A stretch of DNA of 64,000 nt from Syntrophobacteraceae bacterium (GCA_025454175.1 JALOOX010000001.1:62001-126000), one strand, 5' to 3'; shown: positions 17,575 to 26,674, numbered from the stretch's first letter. The notes: generated by a model from the letters alone, not told the origin. Numbers and translations: made by a program.

Positions 17575-17660
17575 TCAGGGCGTATGCCACTTCTCTCACA
17601 CTTCTTCAATTGTTTGGGCCTCCGCGGGGTCTCCAGGCCCCCCCGCGGGGGATTTTTTTT
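17575..17660 (+). ncRNA. Candidate sigma-54-dependent small RNA of about 85 nt
   Basis: The stretch starts about 12 nt past the -12 element and ends in the T-tract of the terminator. It contains no open frame of useful length. It could be a discrete small RNA, or a leader whose terminator is conditionally read through into the activator gene at 17789. No match to a known RNA family is recognised by eye. Confidence 0.4.
17619..17660 (+). terminator. Strong intrinsic terminator
   Basis: Stem CCTCCGCGGGG (17619-17629) pairs with CCCCGCGGGGG (17641-17651): 11 bp including one T-G pair, with an 11-nt loop. An A and eight T residues (17653-17660) follow. No protein gene on the plus strand ends before it, which supports a short non-coding transcript. 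Confidence 0.85.
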
Positions 17661-17788
17661 GCCAGCCGGCCCTTTGCCACCCCTTGGATTCAGGCTTCCG
17701 CCCCTGGCGTGCTCCTGCCGGGGTCGCACGGGGCAGCCGCCCGTCGCCGTTCTGGAATACCGTAGTCCACACTCATGGATGAAACCTT

Positions 17789-19405
17789 ATGTCCCAAACT
17801 CTCCTGGAAAGAGCCGGCGATATCGTCCGGCTGACGACGGACAGCGAGCGACTCAAGGCATTGCTCGAGGTGAGCCAGTCCCTCCACGGCTCCCTCGACA
17901 CTGATGAGCTCCTCAAGAAGGTCATCGACCGCACCAAGGGTCTCATCAATGCCGAGACGGTGTCAATCCTTCTCCACGACCCCTCGACGGACGAGCTCTA
18001 CTTCCGCGTCGAAGTGGGGAACGAAGCCCCGGAGTCCGAGAAGCTCAGGGAAGTGCGCTTCCCTGCAAGCCACGGCATCGCCGGAAGGGTGCTCGCCACT
18101 GGAAGGCCCGAGCTGATCAGGGATGTGTCCAGGGATAGTCAGCACTTCAAGCAGGTGGACCAGCTGACCGGCTTTGTGACGCACTCGATGATCGCGGCCC
18201 CGATTCAGGCCAAGGGAAGGATCACGGGCGTCATTGAAGGCTGCCATCAGCACCCGGACGCATTCACCCAGACGGACCTGAATTTCCTCTCCACCATCGC
18301 GGGCACCATCGGCATGGCTCTCGACAATGCCAGGATGTACGAGGAGCTGCAGAGCGCCTACCGCGACCTTCAGCATGTGGACCGTGAAAAGGATTTGCTC
18401 ATCGAGCATTCCCAGCACGAGAACTTCCGCCTGAGAAGAGAGCTTGAAGGCAGATATCGCTTTAGCCTCATCAAGGGCAACAGCCCCCAGCTCCTTGAAG
18501 TGCTGCAACTTTGCGAGAAGGCCATCGAGTCGGAAATCACCGTGCTCATCCTCGGCGAGACGGGAACGGGAAAAGAGCTCGTGGCCCGTTCCATCCACCA
18601 GAACAGTCGGCGAAGCCGGCACCCTTTTGTATCCCAGAACTGCGGGGGAATTCCCGAAGGCCTTCTGGCCAGCGAGCTCTTCGGCCATCGCCGGGGGGCT
18701 TTCACGGGCGCGGTGGCCGACAAGCGGGGGCTCTTCGAGGAGGCGGACAGCGGCACCATTTTCCTGGACGAAGTGGGCGACATGCCCATGTCCATGCAGG
18801 TCGCTCTTCTGCGTGTCCTGCAGGACGGGGAAATCCGCCCCGTTGGGGCCGGTCAAACCAGGAAGGTGGATGTGCGGGTGATCTCCGCCACCAACCGGGA
18901 CCTCGCCGCGGATGTCAAGAAAGGCCTGTTTCGAGAGGACCTGTACTACCGGTTGAACGTCTTTCCCATCTCGCTTCCGGCGCTGCGCGAACGTTCGGGA
19001 GACATCCCGATCCTGGTCCGGCACTTCGTGAGAAAGCACTCGGAAAGGAATCGAAAGAGTGTGAGAGGGATCAGTCGAATGGCCATGGAATGCCTTTGCG
19101 GCTATTCCTTTCCGGGAAATGTGCGCGAGCTCGAAAACGAAATCGAGCGAGCCGTCGCACTGGTGACGGAAAAAGGGATCATCGAGCTGGAGCACCTCTC
19201 CCAGACCATCCGTTCAGCCGGGATCTGCGCCACCGGTTTCGAACCGGCGGCTCAAACCACCCTGAAGCAGAAGATCGGGCTCATGGAGGTGAAAGCACTG
19301 CGGGATGCGCTCGCGAGGCACTCGGGCAACAAGACGCTGGCGGCCAGGGAGCTCGGCCTGAGCCGGTTCGGCCTCATCAAGAAGATTCAGAGATACAATC
19401 TCTGA
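17789..19405 (+). CDS. Sigma-54-dependent transcriptional activator with GAF sensor
   Basis: Enhancer-binding protein that opens sigma-54 promoters. A GAF domain (about 25-175, with DTDELLKKVIDRTKGLINAE and AAPIQAKGRITGVIEG) precedes the AAA+ domain (about 235-405). That domain has Walker A GETGTGKE, the sigma-54 contact loop GAFTGA, Walker B GTIFLDEVGDM and the arginine-finger region RDLAADVKKGLFREDLYYRLNVF. The C-terminal Fis-type helix-turn-helix is NKTLAARELGLSRFGLIKKIQRY. No receiver domain is present, so it responds to a small ligand or redox cue through GAF. The sigma-54 promoter and paired repeats upstream suggest autoregulation. Confidence 0.93.
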   Translation: MSQTLLERAGDIVRLTTDSERLKALLEVSQSLHGSLDTDELLKKVIDRTKGLINAETVSILLHDPSTDELYFRVEVGNEAPESEKLREVRFPASHGIAGRVLATGRPELIRDVSRDSQHFKQVDQLTGFVTHSMIAAPIQAKGRITGVIEGCHQHPDAFTQTDLNFLSTIAGTIGMALDNARMYEELQSAYRDLQHVDREKDLLIEHSQHENFRLRRELEGRYRFSLIKGNSPQLLEVLQLCEKAIESEITVLILGETGTGKELVARSIHQNSRRSRHPFVSQNCGGIPEGLLASELFGHRRGAFTGAVADKRGLFEEADSGTIFLDEVGDMPMSMQVALLRVLQDGEIRPVGAGQTRKVDVRVISATNRDLAADVKKGLFREDLYYRLNVFPISLPALRERSGDIPILVRHFVRKHSERNRKSVRGISRMAMECLCGYSFPGNVRELENEIERAVALVTEKGIIELEHLSQTIRSAGICATGFEPAAQTTLKQKIGLMEVKALRDALARHSGNKTLAARELGLSRFGLIKKIQRYNL

Positions 19406-19451
19406 GCCCTGTCGCTTGACCAGGCAGCAGCCCGCAGCGGACCTCCCGTAT

Positions 19452-20216
19452 TCAAACCGCGTAGGGTCTCAAGGATTCAAAGGCCGCCATGAACCCCTGA
19501 CGCAGCACGTCCGCCAACGCCAAACCCAGGCCTGCTCCGGCAAGCATGGCCATGCACGTTGTTTCCAGAGCCAGCGGGACCCTGTGTCTCAGACCGCTGC
19601 GCAGGTTCGAGAGGCCCACCATGGTATGGGCCGGTTCGGGAAGAAAAGACCAGCCGGACAGCATGCGAACGGTCCGAATCACTTCGCGAACCTGAAAAGC
19701 GGCATCGGGCCAGCTCAGGTTCGGGAGAACGGGATCATAGATCAGGTCCGCATCCTCCAGGCCCGCCGCAAGGGCCCGCTCCCTGAGCTCGGAGGCAACA
19801 GCCAGGCGCTCCTCCATGGACGGCGGAACCATGGAACGCTCATCCATCAACAGCAGGACCAGCCCGGTCCGGTGCTCGACGGCGAGGGGCAGGATTTCCT
19901 CGATCTTTTGGGGCTCGAGGGAAAGCGCGCTCAGGATGGGCTTCTCGCGGCACGCGGCGAGGCCCCTGGCCAGCACGCGGGCGATGGGACTGTCCAGGAT
20001 GAGTCGTCGCCGTGTGGACTCCTGGACCGCCTCCACCATGAACGCCATTCGATCTTCGTTTCTCCTGGAGAGGAAGCCCGGATTGATGTCGATGAGCTCG
20101 ACTCCGGGCAGCTCGCACTGGCTGGCGAGCCGCCGCAGCGGCGCCGGGTCCAGATTCCGGAGGGCCTCGGCCACACTCGGATTGAGGGCGTGCAGGTTAT
20201 CCGCTGCCAGCCGCAT
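19452..20216 (-). CDS. Pterin-binding (DHPS/methyltetrahydrofolate methyltransferase-like) protein
   Basis: TIM-barrel protein of the dihydropteroate synthase/AcsE superfamily, 254 residues. The strand motifs appear in order: GVELIDINPGFLSRR (pterin-site Asp/Asn), RLILDSPIARVL, KPILSALSLEPQKIEEIL, DLIYDPVLPNLSWP and MVGLSNLRSGLRHR followed by a Met/Ala-rich helix. The GLSNxxxGL string favours methyltetrahydrofolate:corrinoid methyltransferases over folate-synthesis DHPS. Its start overlaps the cyclodeaminase gene by 20 nt, linking it to C1-folate metabolism. It could transfer a methyl group in a Wood-Ljungdahl branch or be a regulatory relative; no corrinoid protein is adjacent. Confidence 0.75.
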   Translation of the reverse strand: MRLAADNLHALNPSVAEALRNLDPAPLRRLASQCELPGVELIDINPGFLSRRNEDRMAFMVEAVQESTRRRLILDSPIARVLARGLAACREKPILSALSLEPQKIEEILPLAVEHRTGLVLLLMDERSMVPPSMEERLAVASELRERALAAGLEDADLIYDPVLPNLSWPDAAFQVREVIRTVRMLSGWSFLPEPAHTMVGLSNLRSGLRHRVPLALETTCMAMLAGAGLGLALADVLRQGFMAAFESLRPYAV

Positions 20217-20799
20217 GACGCACCTCGAGTGCGGTTCTCACCCTCTGCAGTCGCTCCCTACCCCGATCCAGCTCGGCGGTGAGCTCGGCGAGCCACCTTT
20301 CACGAGTTGAAGGATCCCGCATCAGAGGAAGGTTGGCCCGCGCGATGTGATGTGCTGAAAAAAGCGCGGCCCCGAGAAACTCGCAGGCGACGAGAACGTC
20401 GGCGACGAGGAGCGGCCTGCAGCGCATTCCGGCAGCCTCGATCAGTTCGAGGGCTTCCCACGAGCCCCGCATGATGCCGAGGGGGCACTGGATGGCCTCG
20501 ACCAGGGCGCCCTGCAGCCGCAAGCCATCCACTCCGTCCCGCAAAACCTCGGCAAGTTGCTGATAAACCAGCATATCCTCGGTCCTGAGCCAGGTGAACA
20601 GGTCCCTCAGCCGGCTGGCTTCCATCCTCAGCCCCTCCCAGAGCTCGAATTCCGAGACTCTTCGAAGGGTACGCTTTTGTTCGAGCAGAACGATTTTTTC
20701 CGCCAGGGCCATTCCGAGCAACGCTCCGTGGGCCGCGGCCGATCCCCCCCCGGGGTCGGGCCGGGGGCGGCGAAGATCGTCGAGAAAAGAACCGGGCAT
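20197..20799 (-). CDS. Cyclodeaminase/methenyltetrahydrofolate cyclohydrolase family protein
   Basis: Member of the formiminotransferase-cyclodeaminase C-terminal family (FchA-like), about 200 residues as usual. The substrate-binding signature is PRPDPGGGSAAAHGALLGMALAEKI at the N-terminus. Helical remainder includes DMLVYQQLAEVLRDG and CPLGIMRGSWEALELIEAAG. These enzymes release ammonia from formimino-THF or interconvert methenyl- and formyl-THF in the cytosol. It overlaps the pterin-binding gene downstream, and together they suggest a two-gene folate C1 module. It lies 87 nt after tolC-like gene's stop on the same strand. Confidence 0.88.
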   Translation of the reverse strand: MPGSFLDDLRRPRPDPGGGSAAAHGALLGMALAEKIVLLEQKRTLRRVSEFELWEGLRMEASRLRDLFTWLRTEDMLVYQQLAEVLRDGVDGLRLQGALVEAIQCPLGIMRGSWEALELIEAAGMRCRPLLVADVLVACEFLGAALFSAHHIARANLPLMRDPSTRERWLAELTAELDRGRERLQRVRTALEVRHAAGSG

Positions 20800-20885
20800 G
20801 GTGCTCGTCCCCCTCGGAAAGCTCGATGCAATTCATCGCATCCGAGCATATTCATGGAAAAAACCCGCGCCCACCTGTCACCGGC

Positions 20886-22289
20886 TCAGCGATTGACGGG
20901 CTGCGTGCGCGGTTTCAGGTCGCCTCCCGTCAAAGGTCCTCCCACGGCCCGCTCGAGATCGGCCCAGGAAATGCGATAACCGTAAAGGGCCTGAAAATAG
21001 TCCGCACGGGTTTGGGCGAGAAACACCTGGGCGTTCAGGACTTCCAGAAAGATCACCAGCTGCTCCTTGTACTGGAGCGTTGTCATGCGATCGTTTTCCT
21101 CGGCCTGTTTGAGGGCTGCCCGGGCTGTTTCAATGTTCGCCTTCGCCACCTGGAGCTGCTCGTAAGCATCCTCGACCTGGAGGCGAATCTGCTGCAGCAG
21201 GTCCCGCCTGCGCTCCTCCAGGGCCAGCTGTCGGTGCATGTGCTCCTTAACGGACGCATCCGTCTTGCCGCCCTCGTAAAGATTCAAGTTCACGCGGACT
21301 CCCACGGCGGCATTGTGCTCGTTGGTGAACTCGTTGTTGGTGGCAAGGAAGTCATTGCCGTCCCGATAGTATTGAGCAAAGGCCGAAACCTGGGGATAAT
21401 AGCGACTTCTGGCCGCCACCATCCCTTCCCGGGCCTGGAGTATGGCCTCCTCCAGCTCCTGGACCTCCGGCCGCTGCTGCTCAGCCAGGACATAATGATG
21501 ATCGAGGTCCGGCGTCCGGTGAATGACGATCTCTTCCTCGGCCAGGTCCAGGCGGGTTGAGGCTGCGAGATCCAGGAGTTGGTTGAGCCTCGAGCGCAGG
21601 ATCGTCACGTCCTTGATGGCCGCGCGCTCCCGCTGAAGGGCCTGGGCGACGGCCACGTCGGCTTTCAGCACGTCGTTCCGGGCGGTCAGGCCCTGCTCAA
21701 AGCTGGCTTCCGCATTCCTTTTCTGCACTTCCAGGCTCTTCACGTTGTCCCTGGCGACCTGCACCAGCTTCTCTCCAAGCAGCACCTGGAAGAACGCCCT
21801 CTGGATGTCCCTCTGAACGTCGAGTCGCGTGCCGTCCTGCCGGTGCTCGGCGATGCGGCGGTCCAACCTGGAAATATTGTGCTGTGCCGTGAGACCGAAC
21901 CCCGTGAAAAGCGGCTGGGACAGCTCGACTTCCCACCGGTTCTGGTTCAAATAGCCCGTCTGGAATGTTGCCGAGCCCCCGGGCTGAGTCGCGCTCCCCT
22001 CTCTGCCCAGCGAGGCGAAGGGCTCGTCCTTGAGGTGCTGAAACCGGTAGCCGCCGTCCAGCCTGGGAAGGAAGTCCGCCCGGGTTTGCCGCATCCGCTG
22101 GCCCGCCGCGGCCAAGTCCTGACCCGCAGCCTTCAACAGGCGGTTGTTTTCCAGGCCGTATTCGACAGCCTGAGCCACGGTGAGCGGCTGCGGCGGCAAC
22201 GGTCTGGGAGAGCTCTGGGCCCAGGCGCTCGGTGCTGAAAACGACACCAGGAGTGCCAGCGCAAGCAGGACGCCCTGCCTTCTTGACAT
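20886..22289 (-). CDS. TolC-family outer-membrane efflux protein
   Basis: Outer-membrane channel for type I secretion or efflux, about 467 residues. The signal peptide is MSRRQGVLLALALLVSFSAP ending near SAWAQ. Two OEP repeats follow, each rich in long amphipathic helices (VAQAVEYGLENNRLLKAAGQ..., DVLKADVAVAQALQRERAAI; PEVQELEEAILQAREGMVAARSRYYPQVSAFAQY, ALKQAEENDRMTTLQYKEQL). I chose ATG 22289 because it gives a clean signal peptide; in-frame starts at 22346 and 22421 exist and the Shine-Dalgarno signal is weak for all. It could serve either ABC exporter in the window (2.2-5.6 kb or 52.8-58 kb), both of which lack their own channel gene. Confidence 0.88.
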   Translation of the reverse strand: MSRRQGVLLALALLVSFSAPSAWAQSSPRPLPPQPLTVAQAVEYGLENNRLLKAAGQDLAAAGQRMRQTRADFLPRLDGGYRFQHLKDEPFASLGREGSATQPGGSATFQTGYLNQNRWEVELSQPLFTGFGLTAQHNISRLDRRIAEHRQDGTRLDVQRDIQRAFFQVLLGEKLVQVARDNVKSLEVQKRNAEASFEQGLTARNDVLKADVAVAQALQRERAAIKDVTILRSRLNQLLDLAASTRLDLAEEEIVIHRTPDLDHHYVLAEQQRPEVQELEEAILQAREGMVAARSRYYPQVSAFAQYYRDGNDFLATNNEFTNEHNAAVGVRVNLNLYEGGKTDASVKEHMHRQLALEERRRDLLQQIRLQVEDAYEQLQVAKANIETARAALKQAEENDRMTTLQYKEQLVIFLEVLNAQVFLAQTRADYFQALYGYRISWADLERAVGGPLTGGDLKPRTQPVNR

Positions 22290-22456
22290 GCCGACCAGGA
22301 CGCCAAACCCACGACTCTTGATCCCGTGAGGCTCTAGAAGTGACATTTTCGCAAACACCCCCTCGGATGCCGGCTCCCGGCTTGAGGCATGCCGGGAAAA
22401 ACTCCCCGGCATGACAAACATGAGTGTTGTCCTCCGACCTTATGACAGGATGCCCA

Positions 22457-23164
22457 TCACGCTCGCTCCAGGAGTCGCATCATGAGGGGGAGGCTCAACT
22501 CCGGAAGCCCCTGCACCACATGGTCGGCTTCATCCCTCAGCTGTTCCAGGGCATAAGAATGTGCCACTCCCACCACAAACAGACCGGCCTGCCGGGCCGA
22601 CCGCATCCCCGTGGGAGTGTCCTCGATGGCCACGCAGCAGCGCGCCGGCAATTCCGAGAATCCGAAGTGCTCGCGCACCCTCGACAGGGCCTTGAGATAG
22701 GTCTCGGGATCCGGTTTGCTGTGCTGGACCTCATCCGCCGCCACAATGACCGGGAAAGCATCCTGGAGCTCCAGGCCCCGAACAAACGTCTCCACTTCAT
22801 GGCGGAGGGCGCCGGACGCCACCGCCATGGGGACGCCCTCCGCGGCGAGCTCTCGAACCAGCTCGACCACCCCGGGAAAAGTGGGAACTCCCCGGGCAAT
22901 GATCCGTTGCAGGGCATCCTCCTTAGCCTCCATGAAAGCCGACAGGCGGTTCCCGTCCAGGGGCCGTCCCCTCTCCCGAAAGGCCTCCCGGAAGGCGTCC
23001 CGGTCATCGAAGCCGATGTAGTGCTTCATATAGTGCTCATAGTCGAAGCCCAGGCCTAGCGGCTGGAGGATCTCCTGGAATGCCGCATAGTGGAGGGGCT
23101 CCGTGTCGACCAGTATGCCGTCGCAATCGAAAATGACCGCCTTGAGGGGAGAATTGACTTTCAA
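22457..23164 (-). CDS. HAD-superfamily hydrolase, beta-phosphoglucomutase-like
   Basis: Cytoplasmic phosphatase or phosphomutase of HAD subfamily IA, 235 residues. Motif I is FDCDGILVDTEPLH with nucleophile Asp13 and acid/base Asp15. Motif II is AVASGALRHEVE, motif III the Lys in HSKPDPETYLKAL, and motif IV AIEDTPTGMRSARQAG. The cap domain lies between residues 20 and 90. The sequence resembles beta-phosphoglucomutase and sugar-phosphate phosphatases, so the substrate cannot be fixed. It lies upstream of tolC-like gene on the same strand, 167 nt apart. Confidence 0.88.
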   Translation of the reverse strand: MKVNSPLKAVIFDCDGILVDTEPLHYAAFQEILQPLGLGFDYEHYMKHYIGFDDRDAFREAFRERGRPLDGNRLSAFMEAKEDALQRIIARGVPTFPGVVELVRELAAEGVPMAVASGALRHEVETFVRGLELQDAFPVIVAADEVQHSKPDPETYLKALSRVREHFGFSELPARCCVAIEDTPTGMRSARQAGLFVVGVAHSYALEQLRDEADHVVQGLPELSLPLMMRLLERA

Positions 23165-23345
23165 TGGAAGCCTCGCTGCGATTCAGGTTGTATGAAGGAG
23201 TCATAGGAGTCATCGCCCCGTCCGTCCACATGAGAACCGGGCGAAATCTAGCACGATTCCCCCTGCCTCACCAAATGTTTCTGCGCAAAGCGAAGGATGC
23301 AGCCCCAGGCGCCCTCAAGCATTAAACCAATACTATTAGTATATT

Positions 23346-23477
23346 ATGGAGCGGGCCGATGCCTTGAACACCGCGAACATGCCGAAATACGAGGCGGCCA
23401 AGGCCAGAGAACCGGACTCACTGGGTGCCGCGTTGGCCGCCGAACGCTCCGGCTCAGACAGCCATGGGAAGCACTGA
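23346..23477 (+). CDS. Possible small protein (43 residues), unassigned
   Basis: An open frame starting with ATG 23346, encoding MERADALNTANMPKYEAAKA and 23 more residues, charged and without a membrane segment. Directly before it is an AT-rich stretch containing ATACTA-T-TAGTAT, which could be a promoter or operator, but there is no convincing Shine-Dalgarno sequence. It lies alone in the 415-nt gap between divergent genes. I cannot tell it from chance. Confidence 0.25.
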   Translation: MERADALNTANMPKYEAAKAREPDSLGAALAAERSGSDSHGKH

Positions 23478-23527
23478 GACCGAGTGGACCGGAGACAAGC
23501 CTGAGCTGGTTATTCCGTTTGATTTTT

Positions 23528-23540
23528 TTTACAATGTAAA
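23528..23540. promoter_or_regulatory. Operator-like palindrome TTTACA-A-TGTAAA
   Basis: A perfect 13-bp dyad 40 nt before the start of the 1030-residue membrane protein, in otherwise T-rich DNA. Its position suits a repressor or activator site for that gene. The binding protein is unknown. Confidence 0.45.
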
Positions 23541-23579
23541 CGACTACCTATTGTACCCGACGATACCGAACCCAAGAAT

Positions 23580-26500
23580 ATGAACCGATCGACAGAGAAG
23601 TTGAGGCGCATGGACAGGTTTGATTTGCGGAAACGCCTCTTTTTTGATCGCAAAGACCATGAGCTCCTGAAGATCGTCACTGATGTCCTTGGCTATGAGG
23701 ATCCCCGGAGTCTGAAAAAGCTGCTGATCCCATATCTGCATCCTCATGGAATCAAGGAAATGGCTGCCACGACTGGTCTGCGCATCGCATACGCCGTGGT
23801 CAAGCTGTTCCGCTCCCTGGAACGGGAGAGCGCCGAGGATCGCCTGCGCACATTGAGGGCCCTGCGCGACGAAGTGTTCGTCGGCTCCGGGACGGAATTG
23901 CGCAAGAACAGGGCAAGGGTGCTCCTCCAGATCATGAAGGACCTGGTTCGAGCCAAGGATGAAGAAGTGCAGCTGCAGCTGGCGCGGGATTTCAGGGAGG
24001 CGGCCACGGGCAGGCCCAGGGCCATCGCCCGCCAGCTGCGGAAGTATCACCTCGTGGAAATGCCCGAGGAATGGAACCAGATCGCCTTTGACGACCACGT
24101 TCACGACGCCAACACCAAAGGCCGCAAATCGGCGACACACCTGATCATGGACGCATGGATCAAGGGCATCCGGCGCCTGAGGGTGATCTATTACAACTAC
24201 GTGACTCCGGAGGTGGTCCAGGAGCTGTCTGAAGCAGCGGAAATCATGGACGTCAATGTCCGTGTGGGCATCGAATACTGTCCCCGCTTCCGGGGACGCT
24301 ACGTCCGATTCATCTGGACCCCGCGCGGATTCAACGACGCCAGGGATTTTGTGGAGTTTCTCAACGAGCCCGAAATCAGTGAGCTCATGGCGGAGGGCCG
24401 CGAGGTTTCCCGATACCAGCAAGCCTACACCATTTCCGTGCTGGAGGCGTTCAACAACGTCCACCGGGAGGCCATCAACCGCGAGTTTGGAATCGAGCTG
24501 CCCATTCTGACAACGTCCGACCTGATGGCCCTGGTGGGGATGGGGCAGCCCTCGCTCCACCACCTGTCCAAGCTCATCCACGATCATCTGCTGAGACTTT
24601 TCCACCAGAAGCTGGCAGACCTGCGGGAATGCTGCCTCCAGGGCAATGAAGGGGAGCATCGGGATGCCCTGAAGCTCGTTGAACGGATGAACGAACTGGA
24701 CATCGAGACGATCTCCGATCGATATCTGCGCCCTGCCAGAAACCCGAACATCCACAACCCCTTCGTCCCATCGGAAGACGACGGCGCCCCTGCACTCCTG
24801 AAGCTCGCGCCCCGCGACCTTCTGCAGCGCCTGGAGTCCCTCCACGTGGGGTACCGCATCACCCTCAACCTGAGCGGATTGAAAGCCGAGGACGTTCTGG
24901 AGCTGCTCTACGACTGCGAGGGGGGCATCTCTCGTCTCGAGGTCTTCAATTTCAAGGATGCGATATTCGGCAACCTTGCAGACACGTCCCGCATCATGGA
25001 CCTGCAGGCTGCCATAAACTCCGGAAACGCGGTCCAGCTCAAACGCTGCGTGAGAGGCATCGTTCAGAGCCTGGAAGAAGTCCGGAATGAGCAGAGGGAG
25101 AAATTGTCGCTCATTCTCGACCATCTCAATGATCTGCGCGACTATTACCGGAATGCTCCGCTCAAATCCAGGATTGGCACCGATTCCACGGGCGGCTCCT
25201 CCAAGGTGCCGGGCATGGGCCTGGTGGTGGTCGACACACTTCCCGCCAAATGCCGCAGGGCCATGAACAGGGGTTCTTATTTTCAGGCGGGAATTCCGGT
25301 CCGTATTCAGGTCTTTCGCCGACGCACGTATTTCCATGGTACCCGGCATGAAAACAATGGCAATGGAGCCTGGTCCGACTTCCGGGGTATCTTCTTCCCC
25401 AGACACAAGGAAGACTGGGTGGTCGGTGACTATAAGGCCGTGGCCCCGGCACGCAGCAATCTGCGCGCCCTGGGCGGCGTATCCGGCCAGGCAGGGAACA
25501 ACCTGCGCCTGAACTGCCCGGAGAAGGCGCGCGATGGGAGTATTCCGCACCTGCGTTACGTGAACACTCACATCAAGAACTGCCTCAAAATTCTGCTCGG
25601 CTTCGGACCCGCCTTCGCCACGTTCGCCCTGACCAAGGACTGGTGGGTACTCGCTTACATGGGAGCATTCATCTGGTTCGGCATCACGGGGCTGAGAAAC
25701 ATCATCCAGTCCGTGCTGGGCGCCGGAGGCTTTCGCCGCACTCCATTGCTGCGTTGGACCGAATACGTCAGCTGGAATCGACTGGCTGACTCCCTCATGT
25801 ACACGGGCTTTTCCGTACCGCTGCTGGATTACCTGGTCAAAACACTGGTTCTGGACCGAGGCCTCCACATAACCGCCGAGACAAACCCCCTTGCTCTCTA
25901 CAGCACCATGGCCGTGGTCAACGGCTTCTACCTCGCCGGCCACAATCTGTTCAGGGGGCTTCCCAGGATCGCGGCCCTGGCTAACCTGGGGCGGACGGTA
26001 CTCTCCATTCCGCTGGCCCTGTTGTTCAACTTCTCCATCGGAGCCGCCCTTGGCGCCGCCGGTGTTCCCGCCGTCGCCGCCCTGCTGCAGAAGTGGGCAG
26101 CCATCATCTCTAAGCTGGCCTCGGACATCGTGGCTGCATTCATCGAGGGATATGCAGACCGGGGTGTGAACTTTCGCGAACGTTACCTGGATTACAGGGC
26201 CAAAATCAAACAGGTCTATGACACCTATGCGCATCTGGAGCTCCAGCATCCCCAAGAAGAGATCCTGGGCGTCCTGGAATCCTCGGAGCGACTCGTCTGT
26301 GCGGTGTCCCGCAGGGAGGAGAGCCTCAACATGGCTGTCATCGTCAATGCTTTGGATTTGATGTATTTCTGGATGTATCAGCCCCGGGCCAGGCACGTCC
26401 TCAAAAGAATGATGCGCCATATGAGCCCCGAAGAGCGCAAGGTCTTTCTGCTCTCCCAGGTCGTGCTGCAGCGGGAGCGTGAGATTTCCCAGCTCTTCCT

Positions 26501-26672
26501 GGACGGATTGGTGGGCAAGAACTTTTCCAGGGCACTGGCGTTCTACCTGGCCCGCTGGCGGAGCTACCTGGACGACCTCCACCGCATGGCCTCGCGCTTC
26601 ACCGCGGTGGAGATGAAATCGTCTTTGCAGGCAAAACAGAGCCTGGGAGATGAAACGGTTCCTCCAGAGTGA
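23580..26672 (+). CDS. Large membrane protein with PHP-like segment, function unknown
   Basis: I do not recognise the family of this 1030-residue protein. Residues 1-165 are helical and charged. Residues about 168-260 resemble a PHP/amidohydrolase barrel: FDDHVHDANTKGRKSATHLIMDAWIKGI (DHVH at 172-175), RLRVIYYNYV and VNVRVGIEY (to 233). The later PHP metal ligands are not obvious. Residues about 550-660 are soluble with a GGVSGQAGNNLRLNCPEKARDG segment. Hydrophobic helices follow at about 670-710, 770-790 and 800-838 (IPLALLFNFSIGAALGAAGVPAVAALL), then a 190-residue helical C-terminus. No signal peptide. It is bounded by divergent and convergent neighbours, so it is probably monocistronic, with an operator-like dyad just upstream. 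Confidence 0.85.
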   Translation: MNRSTEKLRRMDRFDLRKRLFFDRKDHELLKIVTDVLGYEDPRSLKKLLIPYLHPHGIKEMAATTGLRIAYAVVKLFRSLERESAEDRLRTLRALRDEVFVGSGTELRKNRARVLLQIMKDLVRAKDEEVQLQLARDFREAATGRPRAIARQLRKYHLVEMPEEWNQIAFDDHVHDANTKGRKSATHLIMDAWIKGIRRLRVIYYNYVTPEVVQELSEAAEIMDVNVRVGIEYCPRFRGRYVRFIWTPRGFNDARDFVEFLNEPEISELMAEGREVSRYQQAYTISVLEAFNNVHREAINREFGIELPILTTSDLMALVGMGQPSLHHLSKLIHDHLLRLFHQKLADLRECCLQGNEGEHRDALKLVERMNELDIETISDRYLRPARNPNIHNPFVPSEDDGAPALLKLAPRDLLQRLESLHVGYRITLNLSGLKAEDVLELLYDCEGGISRLEVFNFKDAIFGNLADTSRIMDLQAAINSGNAVQLKRCVRGIVQSLEEVRNEQREKLSLILDHLNDLRDYYRNAPLKSRIGTDSTGGSSKVPGMGLVVVDTLPAKCRRAMNRGSYFQAGIPVRIQVFRRRTYFHGTRHENNGNGAWSDFRGIFFPRHKEDWVVGDYKAVAPARSNLRALGGVSGQAGNNLRLNCPEKARDGSIPHLRYVNTHIKNCLKILLGFGPAFATFALTKDWWVLAYMGAFIWFGITGLRNIIQSVLGAGGFRRTPLLRWTEYVSWNRLADSLMYTGFSVPLLDYLVKTLVLDRGLHITAETNPLALYSTMAVVNGFYLAGHNLFRGLPRIAALANLGRTVLSIPLALLFNFSIGAALGAAGVPAVAALLQKWAAIISKLASDIVAAFIEGYADRGVNFRERYLDYRAKIKQVYDTYAHLELQHPQEEILGVLESSERLVCAVSRREESLNMAVIVNALDLMYFWMYQPRARHVLKRMMRHMSPEERKVFLLSQVVLQREREISQLFLDGLVGKNFSRALAFYLARWRSYLDDLHRMASRFTAVEMKSSLQAKQSLGDETVPPE

Positions 26673-26674
26673 AA

